From the NCBI RefSeq assembly GCF_016213215.1, contig NZ_JACRAW010000156.1, forward strand, positions 1 through 58,218: a stretch of 58,218 nucleotides of DNA. Direction: 5' to 3'. Made by a program: the position numbers and the translations under genes. The DNA is from Bradyrhizobium sp. (GTDB lineage: Bacteria > Pseudomonadota > Alphaproteobacteria > Rhizobiales > Xanthobacteraceae). The notes under the pieces are model-generated. The model saw nothing but the letters and a program-made list of their open reading frames with translations. It was not told the origin of the DNA and made no database searches. This document shows positions 52,072-58,218 of this stretch, in pieces. How positions within the stretch are numbered: position 1 is the first letter of the stretch; each line of letters starts with the position of its first letter.

Positions 52072-52470
52072 TCAGTCGAAGCCCTGGACGGGCGGGGCTG
52101 TGCTCCTGGCTGGCGCGAGTGGAATTGCTGGCGCGGGAGGAGCAACGCTTACCTGCGAATTGGCTACGCGGCCGCCGCCATTTGCCGCGGTGGGCGCCGC
52201 GGTGGGTGCAGCGGGGCTTGCCGGCGGCCTGCCGTTCGCGGCCGAATACGGCCGCGTCTTGGCCGGCCTCGACTGGCGCAGGCCCCAGGATCTCGCGATC
52301 GACGGTCCTGCCGTATAGCCGATCAATGCTCCGGCGACGGCTCCGACCGGCCCCAACACGATCGCGCCCGACACCGCGCCCAGGGCGGCGTCGCCGGCCC
52401 GCTCCTGGGCGAGCGCGCTTGTCGGCAAGAGGGCGGCGATCACGGCCGCGGCGAACAGCGTTTTCTTCAT
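52072..52470 (-). CDS. Small exported glycine-zipper protein
   Basis: A 132-residue protein from the ATG at 52470. The signal peptide ends near SALAQ. A glycine-zipper segment GAVSGAIVLGPVGAVAGALIG follows, then a Pro/Ala-rich tail (PPASPAAPTAAPTAANGGG). It is similar in design to the gene at 21266. Envelope location is likely; the function is unknown. Confidence 0.72.
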   Translation of the reverse strand: MKKTLFAAAVIAALLPTSALAQERAGDAALGAVSGAIVLGPVGAVAGALIGYTAGPSIARSWGLRQSRPAKTRPYSAANGRPPASPAAPTAAPTAANGGGRVANSQVSVAPPAPAIPLAPARSTAPPVQGFD

Positions 52471-52610
52471 GAGTAGACATCCCCTTGCGCAATCAGTGCT
52501 GGGCGAATGTGGCGGCACGAGGATTTGTCGGGTTCCATTTGGCCCGGCCGACAGCAATCGGTCTGTCATCGAAGAGGCGCGGTTAGTCCGGTCCTTTCGG
52601 CACAATGCGG

Positions 52611-52693
52611 GTTGCACAATTTAAAGTAGTAGATTGATATAATACTATCTTTCATTGCATTATTTGCAGTTGCACGAACCGGGAGAAGTTGCA
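52611..52693 (+). promoter_or_regulatory. AT-rich promoter region of the YeeE/YedE pair
   Basis: A consensus -10 hexamer TATAAT is at 52638-52643. Around it, TTGCA occurs five times (52612, 52655, 52664, 52670, 52689), and TAGTA (52627-52631) faces TACTA (52643-52647). The area is much richer in AT than its surroundings. The -35 is not clear; TTGCAC at 52612 is 20 bases away. A regulator of the transporter pair probably binds here. Confidence 0.5.
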
Positions 52694-52761
52694 AAAGATA
52701 ATCATTAGCGTGTCAGGTTCCGCGTGAGCGGCTGGCGAACTGCAGAGAAAGCAAGGACAGC

Positions 52762-53187
52762 ATGGCGGGTTTTGCGCCTGTTTCGGGCCTGATCGGCGGC
52801 GCCCTGATCGGCCTCGCAGCGACGATCCTGATGCTCACGATCGGCCGCATTGCCGGCGTGTGCGGCATCGCGGTGAACGCAATGACCGACTATGACGGCT
52901 CCGGCAGGCTGTGGCGTGTCGCATTTCTGCTGGGACTCCCCTTGGGCGCAATGCTGGTGGGCGCGGCGGGCCTTAAGGATTGGAGCCATCTTCAATTCCA
53001 GGCGAGCCTGCCTGTGACGGTTGTCGCTGGTTTTGTCGTCGGCGTCGGGGCGACCTTCGGATCGGGATGCACGAGCGGCCATGGCATTTGCGGTCTGGCC
53101 CGCTTTTCGACCCGCTCCATCGTCGCGACGGCCACCTTCATCGCTGCGGCTGTGGCAACCGTTTTCGTCATCCGCCACGTACTGTAG
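52762..53187 (+). CDS. YeeE/YedE family protein, first half
   Basis: A 141-residue membrane protein with about four helices. The Cys-containing motif GSGCTSGHGICG is near residue 97. YeeE/YedE proteins transport thiosulfate or other reduced sulfur; here the family occurs as two half-size proteins rather than one. The second half begins 9 bases downstream, so the two probably pair to form one channel. Confidence 0.85.
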   Translation: MAGFAPVSGLIGGALIGLAATILMLTIGRIAGVCGIAVNAMTDYDGSGRLWRVAFLLGLPLGAMLVGAAGLKDWSHLQFQASLPVTVVAGFVVGVGATFGSGCTSGHGICGLARFSTRSIVATATFIAAAVATVFVIRHVL

Positions 53188-53196
53188 GGATTTGCG

Positions 53197-53655
53197 ATGC
53201 CCGTGATCTGGTCGCTTCTGGCTGGGGTTATCTTCGGCGCGGGGCTCATGATTTCCGACATGGTCAACCCGGCGCGCGTTCTCGCCTTTCTCGATGTTGC
53301 CGGCAGCTGGGATGCGACGTTGATGTTCGTGATGGCCGGCGGTCTTGCCGTGACGATCGTCGGCTACGGGCTGGTTCTTCGTCGCGCCGCCCCCCTCGCA
53401 TGCGAGAGGTTCGATCTGCCGACAAAGCGACGGATCGATCTTCCCCTTGTCGGCGGCTCAGCCCTTTTTGGCATCGGATGGGGTCTTGCGGGCATCTGCC
53501 CCGGCCCGGCGTTCACAGCCCTTCCGACGCTGGAGCCGAAAGTGCTGCTGTTCGTTGGCGCAATGCTGATCGGAATGATCTTCGCGAACCTGTGGCGGAG
53601 CGGGCCAGCCAAGCAAGAGCAGCCGCCCGTCAAGACAAGCCCGGAACTGGCATAA
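53197..53655 (+). CDS. YeeE/YedE family protein, second half
   Basis: A 152-residue membrane protein with about four helices. AGVIFGAGLMISDMVNPARVL near the start and GWGLAGICPGPAF near residue 98 carry the family motifs and a conserved Cys. With the preceding gene it is likely to form a complete sulfur-compound transporter. Such pairs often lie near sulfur-transferase or BigR-type genes; none is visible here. Confidence 0.87.
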   Translation: MPVIWSLLAGVIFGAGLMISDMVNPARVLAFLDVAGSWDATLMFVMAGGLAVTIVGYGLVLRRAAPLACERFDLPTKRRIDLPLVGGSALFGIGWGLAGICPGPAFTALPTLEPKVLLFVGAMLIGMIFANLWRSGPAKQEQPPVKTSPELA

Positions 53656-53691
53656 AACCAGCCGAGCTCGCCTTGAAAACGTCCTGCCGCC

Positions 53692-55002
53692 TTATGCCGC
53701 GATCAACCGCTGCAGGAAATCCGACACCTCGTGCCGCAACTTCTGGACCTCGCCGTGGACGCGTTCGGAGGCGCTGTTAACTCTCGTTGCCACGCGCCCG
53801 GTATCGGCAGCCGCCTCGCTGATCCCGGTGACATTGGCCGCAACTTCCGAGGTGCCGGCGGACGCCTGCTGCACATTGCGCGCGATTTCGGTCGTAGCCG
53901 CACCCTGGTGATCGATGGCGGCCGAAATCAACGTCGTGATCTCGTTGAGTTCGGTGATCGTACGGGAGATGGTCTCGACCGCGCCGACCGAGATAGTCGT
54001 AGAGTGCTGCATCTCGCTCACCTTGGAGGTGATTTCCTCGGTGGCCTTCGCAGTCTGCGAGGCAAGATTCTTGACCTCCGCGGCCACCACCGCAAATCCG
54101 CGGCCCGCCTCGCCGGCTCGCGCGGCCTCGATGGTCGCATTCAGGGCGAGAAGATTGGTCTGTTCGGCGATTTCGTTGATCAGCCTGACCACGTCGCCGA
54201 TGCGCATCGCCGCATCGGCAAGCGTGCGGATCTGAGCGTCAGCACGGCTCGCTTCGCTGACCGCGCGCCCGGTGCTTTCCTTCGAGCGGCTGACCTGGCG
54301 CGTGATCTCGCCGATGGACGTCGATAACTGCTCCGCGGCAGAAGCCACGATCTCGACATTGCTCGAGGCATGATCGGAGGCCGACCTCACACCGGAAGAC
54401 TGCCGGCTGGTTTCTTCGGCTGCGGCCGCCATCTGCTCCGCATCGAGCTCGAGGTCCGAAGCCGCCGTAGCGAGGCCGGCCGCAATCGCGTCGAGGTGTT
54501 CGCCGAAGGTTTTCGACAGCTGCGCAATTTCGACGACGCGTTTGCCGAGGCTGTCGGTTCCATGGTTGATGGTGCTCGCGGCACGGCGGAAGGATCCAGG
54601 CAGGCCGCGCACCATGATCTTGCGGTAGCATTTGCCCTGGCTGACGGCATCCATCGAGGCCGCCGCCTCCCGGACGAAAGCATCGACGATGTCCAACATG
54701 TCGTTGATCGACTTCTGCATTGAGCCGAGCGTACCGGGCTGACGTTTGCTGAGGACGCGGAGTTCGAGATCACCCTCACGCGCGTGACGGCAAACCTCTG
54801 AGGCTTCTTCAAGCACAGAGGTGGCGGTGCGCAGATTCCACACCGTATATCCGAGCAGGCCCATCATGACCACAAGCAGCCCCGCCACGGGCAGACGCGG
54901 CAACGGGTCCAGCAGCATGGCGCCGGCAAACGCCGCAACACTGAGAATGGCGGCGACCGATGCGGCCAGCTTTGACTTAGAGAGAGAGCACAAATTGGTC
55001 AT
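53692..55002 (-). CDS. Methyl-accepting chemotaxis protein without periplasmic domain
   Basis: A 436-residue chemoreceptor. Two adjacent helices (about residues 13-33 and 37-55) leave almost no periplasmic loop. A HAMP-like region follows (about 56-150), and then the signalling domain with the hairpin tip INEIAEQTNLLALNATIEAARAGEAGRGFAVVA. The absence of a ligand domain means it must sense indirectly. Its start lies 26 bases inside the PAS gene upstream, so the two are probably translationally coupled and work together like a split Aer. Confidence 0.9.
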   Translation of the reverse strand: MTNLCSLSKSKLAASVAAILSVAAFAGAMLLDPLPRLPVAGLLVVMMGLLGYTVWNLRTATSVLEEASEVCRHAREGDLELRVLSKRQPGTLGSMQKSINDMLDIVDAFVREAAASMDAVSQGKCYRKIMVRGLPGSFRRAASTINHGTDSLGKRVVEIAQLSKTFGEHLDAIAAGLATAASDLELDAEQMAAAAEETSRQSSGVRSASDHASSNVEIVASAAEQLSTSIGEITRQVSRSKESTGRAVSEASRADAQIRTLADAAMRIGDVVRLINEIAEQTNLLALNATIEAARAGEAGRGFAVVAAEVKNLASQTAKATEEITSKVSEMQHSTTISVGAVETISRTITELNEITTLISAAIDHQGAATTEIARNVQQASAGTSEVAANVTGISEAAADTGRVATRVNSASERVHGEVQKLRHEVSDFLQRLIAA

Positions 55003-55495
55003 AGCCGACGCCTTGCTGCTTGAGAAAATCGACCATCATGTTGAAGCTCGCGTTCATGCCTTCCTTGGCGTTGGCGTGCTTGGCTTCTTCCTTCAACAAC
55101 AGATCGTAGATCGGCTTGACCTTCTCGATTGGCCCGCGATCCGGTTTGCGGCGATTGGAGTGATAGCCGATGATGTTGCCTTGATTGTCAAATGTCGGCG
55201 TGACGTGGGCGTATACCCAATAGTGACAGCCGTCGCCGGCGAGATTGAGCACGTAGGCGAAGATCTCTTGCTTGGCCTCGATAGTGTCCCACAGCAGCTT
55301 GAAGACGCAGCGCGGCATGTCGGGGTGACGGACGATGCTGTGGGGCGCGCCGATCAGCTCGTCTGCCGAATACTTGGCCATGCGCATGAAGACGTCGTTG
55401 GCGTAGGTGATGCGGCCCTTCACGTCGGTCTTCGAGACGATCAGTTCCTCTTCACCAAGCGTCCGCTCAACGCCCGTTGGAGTTACCGTTTTCAT
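54977..55495 (-). CDS. PAS-domain sensor protein, Aer-like N-terminal part
   Basis: A 172-residue protein. The PAS fold covers about residues 18-125: IVSKTDVKGRITYANDVFMRM, PHSIVRHPDMPRCVFKLLWD and YWVYAHVTPTFD. These match the FAD-binding PAS of the redox chemoreceptor Aer. The C-terminal helix-rich tail may contact the receptor. The following chemoreceptor gene overlaps by 26 bases. Confidence 0.88.
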   Translation of the reverse strand: MKTVTPTGVERTLGEEELIVSKTDVKGRITYANDVFMRMAKYSADELIGAPHSIVRHPDMPRCVFKLLWDTIEAKQEIFAYVLNLAGDGCHYWVYAHVTPTFDNQGNIIGYHSNRRKPDRGPIEKVKPIYDLLLKEEAKHANAKEGMNASFNMMVDFLKQQGVGYDQFVLSL

Positions 55496-55823
55496 GATGT
55501 GGTTGTCCTCGGAGGAGGGCGACGGCGCATTGGCGCGCGCGTCGGAATCAGTTCGAGGCTATTTAGAGTCAGAAAGCTTAAGCGATGATGAGCAGATCGG
55601 CAGAAACGTGCTCTGCATCAGGCGATTTGTTTCTTTTGGATCAAAGATTTGCGCTAGTGCAGATGAAAACGATTCTGCGCAAACGCGAACGCGTCCCAAC
55701 TGCGCTGTTGTCGAGCGCAGCTGGTCAGCGGCGTTACGCACAAATGGAGATTGGGCCGCTTGGCAGGCGCAACCTCAGCGCGGACGATGAGGCATCATCC
55801 GCGCGAGAAGCAGCAGTAGTAAC
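55496..55823. other. Intergenic region without recognised gene
   Basis: This 328-bp gap has frames on both strands, none with domain, ribosome site or codon character. It should hold the promoter of the PAS/chemoreceptor operon. The part around 55620-55665 is AT-rich. I see no hairpin of note. Confidence 0.4.
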
Positions 55824-56663
55824 TTAGGCAGCAGGTTCCAGCACCATCAGCCCCGACGCCGTGTTGGAAATCGGGATGTGATAGTTGGCGTGCTGCTTGC
55901 GAACCTTCGCTGGCAGCGTGCCGCGCGCAACCAGCCAGTTGAGCAGTTCGACGCCTTGCGTGCCCGACAGTTCGACGAGTTCCACCGTCGAGTACTTGGT
56001 CGCCCAGGCCGGATCAGCGACCATGCTTTCCATGAAGTCCAGGTCGAACTTCTTGTTGATGAAGCCGGCGCGCTGACCGTCGAGCTGATGCGACAAGCCG
56101 CCCGTCCCCATCACCACGACGCGCTCGTCCCGCGGCCACGATTCGATGGCGCGACCGATCGCCTGGCCCAGTCGATAGCAGCGCGCGGCCGACGGCAGCG
56201 GCGCCTGGACCGTGTTCACGCATACCGGAACGGTGCGCACGGGCCAGTTCTGGTCCGGCCAGCACAGCGCCATCGGCAGGGTGAAGGCATGATCGACCAC
56301 CATCTCCTGGCAGGTCACAAGATCGAAATCCTCAGCCACCAGCGACTCGATCAGATGCCAGGAAAATTCCGGATCGCCCTTGAAAGGAGCCACCGTCGGA
56401 ATGCCCCAGCCCTCGTCGGCGTTGCGATATTCGGGCGCGGCGCCGACCGCAAAGGTCGGCATCTTGTCCAGGAAGAAGTTGAGCCCGTGGTCGTTATAGA
56501 CGAGCACGACCACGTCGGGTTTGACTTTCGCGAGCCAGTCGCGCACCGGCGGGAAGCCGTCGAAGAACGGCTTCCAATACGGATCGGTCTGCAGGCCTTT
56601 GGCGATGGCGCCGCCGATGGCGGGCACGTGCGAGGTGGTGATGGTACCGACGATTTTCGCCAT
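55824..56663 (-). CDS. ligB: Protocatechuate 4,5-dioxygenase beta subunit (class III extradiol)
   Basis: A 279-residue catalytic subunit. His12 in TSHVPAI, His59 in YNDHGLNFF and Glu239 in ELSGTQGVELL fit the Fe(II) triad of LigB. The acid/base His is in GTGGLSHQL. With LigA it opens protocatechuate or gallate between C4 and C5. The alpha-subunit gene lies just upstream, with a 3-base gap. Confidence 0.9.
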   Translation of the reverse strand: MAKIVGTITTSHVPAIGGAIAKGLQTDPYWKPFFDGFPPVRDWLAKVKPDVVVLVYNDHGLNFFLDKMPTFAVGAAPEYRNADEGWGIPTVAPFKGDPEFSWHLIESLVAEDFDLVTCQEMVVDHAFTLPMALCWPDQNWPVRTVPVCVNTVQAPLPSAARCYRLGQAIGRAIESWPRDERVVVMGTGGLSHQLDGQRAGFINKKFDLDFMESMVADPAWATKYSTVELVELSGTQGVELLNWLVARGTLPAKVRKQHANYHIPISNTASGLMVLEPAA

Positions 56664-56666
56664 GAT

Positions 56667-57020
56667 TTAATCCCTCGCCGCCATAAGCTTGGCCTTGAAC
56701 TGTTCCTTGGTCATGCCGGTCTGCTGTGCGCCGATATCCTGCATGTCGAGCCCGAAGATCCCCGCGAACTTGGCAAGGTAGTAGGCGTTGCCGCCGGCTT
56801 CGATCAGCTGCAGTACGTTGCGGTTGCGAATGGCCTCGCGCTGCTGGGCATTGAGACCGTACTTGGTGCAGTAGGCGTCTTCGTTCTCGAGGAATGCGCG
56901 GCGGTTCGCGGCGTCATTGAACGAGTAGCACATCTTGTTCAGGGCGTAGCCCTTGCGGGCCTGCTCGCTGTCGAAAATGGTGGTGCCGGGCACGGGCTGG
57001 CGCCGGCTTGGCGTGGGCAT
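56667..57020 (-). CDS. ligA: Protocatechuate 4,5-dioxygenase alpha subunit
   Basis: A 117-residue small subunit from the ATG at 57020. The region GYALNKMCYSFNDAANRRAFL and the helical C-terminus NAYYLAKFAGIFGLD fit LigA, which caps the active site of LigB. An in-frame extension to 57080 seems non-coding. It is divergent from the LysR gene, which probably regulates the pair. Confidence 0.9.
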   Translation of the reverse strand: MPTPSRRQPVPGTTIFDSEQARKGYALNKMCYSFNDAANRRAFLENEDAYCTKYGLNAQQREAIRNRNVLQLIEAGGNAYYLAKFAGIFGLDMQDIGAQQTGMTKEQFKAKLMAARD

Positions 57021-57153
57021 GTTGCTCTCCCCCTGCAAAGTGCCTTGTTTCAGGCTGCCGGCCGCCTTGCTCTGGATCAAGTTCCGGCGCCGGTCGGACG
57101 GGCACTATGGGCAGCGACTACCGGAAATAAAGGCACGGAATCCGATCATTTCC

Positions 57154-58080
57154 ATGAGCGATTTCGATCATTTGGACCTCGACGGCCACCTGCTTCAACT
57201 GCTGCTGGCGGTGATCGAGGAAGGCTCGATCACGCGCGCCGCGCAGCGGCTGGGCGTCACGCAATCGGCCGTCAGCCATTTGCTCGACAAGCTGCGCGCG
57301 ATCGTCGGCGATCCGCTGTTCGTCAAATCGGGGCGCGGCATCGTGCCGACGGCCCATGCGCAGCTCCTGGCCGGCCGCGCCCGCCACCTGCTCGACGAGA
57401 TGCACAGGTTCAGCAGCGCGGCGGCGTTTGATCCCGCGCGGCTGTCGACGCGCTTCACCATTGCGGCCAACGACCTGCAGCGCGACCTGCTGCTGCCGCT
57501 GCTGCTGCGCCAGGTGCGGGGCCAGGCGCCCGGCTTCGCCTTGCGCGTGATCAGTTCGGGCATACCCACGGCGGAAATGCTGCGTGACGAACATTGTCAG
57601 TTGATCATCACGCCGCGTCCACCCGCCGGTACCGACATCCTGCAGAAGCGCCTGTTCGAGGACACCTATTGCGTATTCTACGATTCGGCGCGGCGGGCCG
57701 CCCCGCTCACGGTGGAAGACTACCTCGCCGCCGACCACGTGACGGTGCTGTATGAGCCGAGGCGCCGGCTCGACCTCGACGACGTGCTCGCCGAGCGCGG
57801 CATCAATCGCCGCTTCGTCGTCCAGGTACCGAGCTTCGCAGGCATCGGCCCGTTCCTGCACGGCAGTACGATGATCGCAACCCTGCCGAGCCTGTTGCGT
57901 GCCCACATGCTGCGTGGGTTCGCCATCGTGCCGGTACCGGTCGAGTGCCCGCCAATGCCGATGTACATGGTCTGGCATCTTCGTCATCAAGGCGATCCGA
58001 TGCACCAGTGGCTGCGCCAGCAGCTCGAAATCCTGGTCGCTCCCGCGCTTGCCAGCGCGGCGGCGCACATGCCCGTCTAG
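57154..58080 (+). CDS. LysR family transcriptional regulator
   Basis: A 308-residue regulator from the ATG at 57154. The winged HTH is at residues 10-68 (AVIEEGSITRAAQRLGVTQSAVSHLLDKLR) and is followed by the periplasmic-binding-like effector domain. It is divergent from the ligAB pair over 133 bp, so it is the presumed activator responding to protocatechuate or a ring-cleavage product. Confidence 0.92.
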   Translation: MSDFDHLDLDGHLLQLLLAVIEEGSITRAAQRLGVTQSAVSHLLDKLRAIVGDPLFVKSGRGIVPTAHAQLLAGRARHLLDEMHRFSSAAAFDPARLSTRFTIAANDLQRDLLLPLLLRQVRGQAPGFALRVISSGIPTAEMLRDEHCQLIITPRPPAGTDILQKRLFEDTYCVFYDSARRAAPLTVEDYLAADHVTVLYEPRRRLDLDDVLAERGINRRFVVQVPSFAGIGPFLHGSTMIATLPSLLRAHMLRGFAIVPVPVECPPMPMYMVWHLRHQGDPMHQWLRQQLEILVAPALASAAAHMPV

Positions 58081-58099
58081 CCAAAAGCCTGATCGCCGC

Positions 58100-58218
58100 T
58101 CAGAACGGAATGCCTTCCGAGCCATCCCCTGCGGAGGCGGCGCGTCGGTAGTCGCGCGGGCTGGAGCCGGTATGGCGCTTGAAGAAGCGGCAGAAATAGG
58201 CCGGATCCTCGAAACCGA
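58100..58218 (-). CDS. AraC family regulator, C-terminal fragment at window edge
   Basis: Reading leftward from the window edge, the frame encodes GFEDPAYFCRFFKRHTG and SSPRDYRRAAS and ends at a TGA (58100-58102). This is the second helix-turn-helix of AraC/XylS-type regulators. Only about 38 residues are in the window. Its place beside aromatic genes would suit a PobR-like activator, but that is inference. Confidence 0.82.
   Translation of the reverse strand, partial: GFEDPAYFCRFFKRHTGSSPRDYRRAASAGDGSEGIPF

Noticed and set aside
55620..55640. Second FixK/FNR-like site in the AT-rich part of 55496-55823
   Set aside because: The arms do not keep the TTG-N8-CAA spacing, so the match is not credible.

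Overview
The window looks like chromosomal DNA of a Bradyrhizobium-type alphaproteobacterium (Nitrobacteraceae). The evidence is high GC, gene products of familiar rhizobial style, and intergenic palindromic repeats of the kind I know from that group (positions 19-236, 250-920, 2748-2866, 41191-41216, 50281-50305). No rRNA, tRNA, CRISPR array, insertion sequence or phage gene was recognised. The assignment comes from pattern recognition, not a database search.

Layout. 1-950: repeat-filled, gene-poor. 956-8674 (minus strand): patatin-like lipase, small secreted hydrolase, AGPS-like FAD oxidase, acyl-CoA synthetase and a CvrA/NhaP2-type K+/H+ antiporter. 8884-11904: MscS channel, methionine aminopeptidase, Tag-like DNA glycosylase. 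12041-18180: the most interesting block. A GT87 membrane glycosyltransferase is divergent from a HAD-UbiA fusion, a DprE1-like oxidase, a DprE2-like reductase and a GH172 (DUF2961) glycosidase. Together these resemble the mycobacterial route to polyprenylphosphoryl-D-arabinofuranose plus a transferase and an arabinofuranosidase. 18308: radC. 19167-21154: a small ORF with a strong hairpin behind it, then a MaoC-like protein divergent from a TetR regulator over a nested AT-rich dyad.

21266-27131: a glycine-zipper protein, then a tightly overlapped minus-strand operon (NMT1-type binding protein, ATPase, permease, 2-hydroxyacid dehydrogenase, AprI/Inh-like protein) divergent from a creatininase-family amidohydrolase. 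27275-31905: His-rich small protein with an intrinsic terminator, a double-barrel porin behind a possible attenuator, a CorC/HlyC-type protein and a DUF3147 protein. 31924-37458: PilZ protein, FMN-binding glutamate-synthase-like protein, ferredoxin-NADP reductase and an orphan ATP-grasp enzyme separated by a perfect FixK/FNR box, and a zinc-free MDR reductase. 37556: protein with two matching four-Cys modules.

38407-43577: aromatic catabolism through a CoA thioester and gentisate. It contains a salicylyl-CoA 5-hydroxylase-like monooxygenase, a benzoate-CoA-ligase-family enzyme, a MarR regulator, a zeta-GST isomerase and gentisate 1,2-dioxygenase. The same 15-bp motif lies upstream of both catabolic units. 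43681-45221: crotonase and alpha/beta hydrolase. 45409-49419: acyltransferase-3, MacB/DevC-type ABC permease, ATPase and esterase in one apparent operon. 49435-51910: SDR and acyl-CoA ligase. 52072-53655: small glycine-zipper protein and a split YeeE/YedE pair. 53692-55495: a PAS protein overlapping a chemoreceptor that has no ligand domain. 55824-58218: protocatechuate 4,5-dioxygenase subunits, a divergent LysR regulator, and the C-terminal end of an AraC regulator cut by the window edge.
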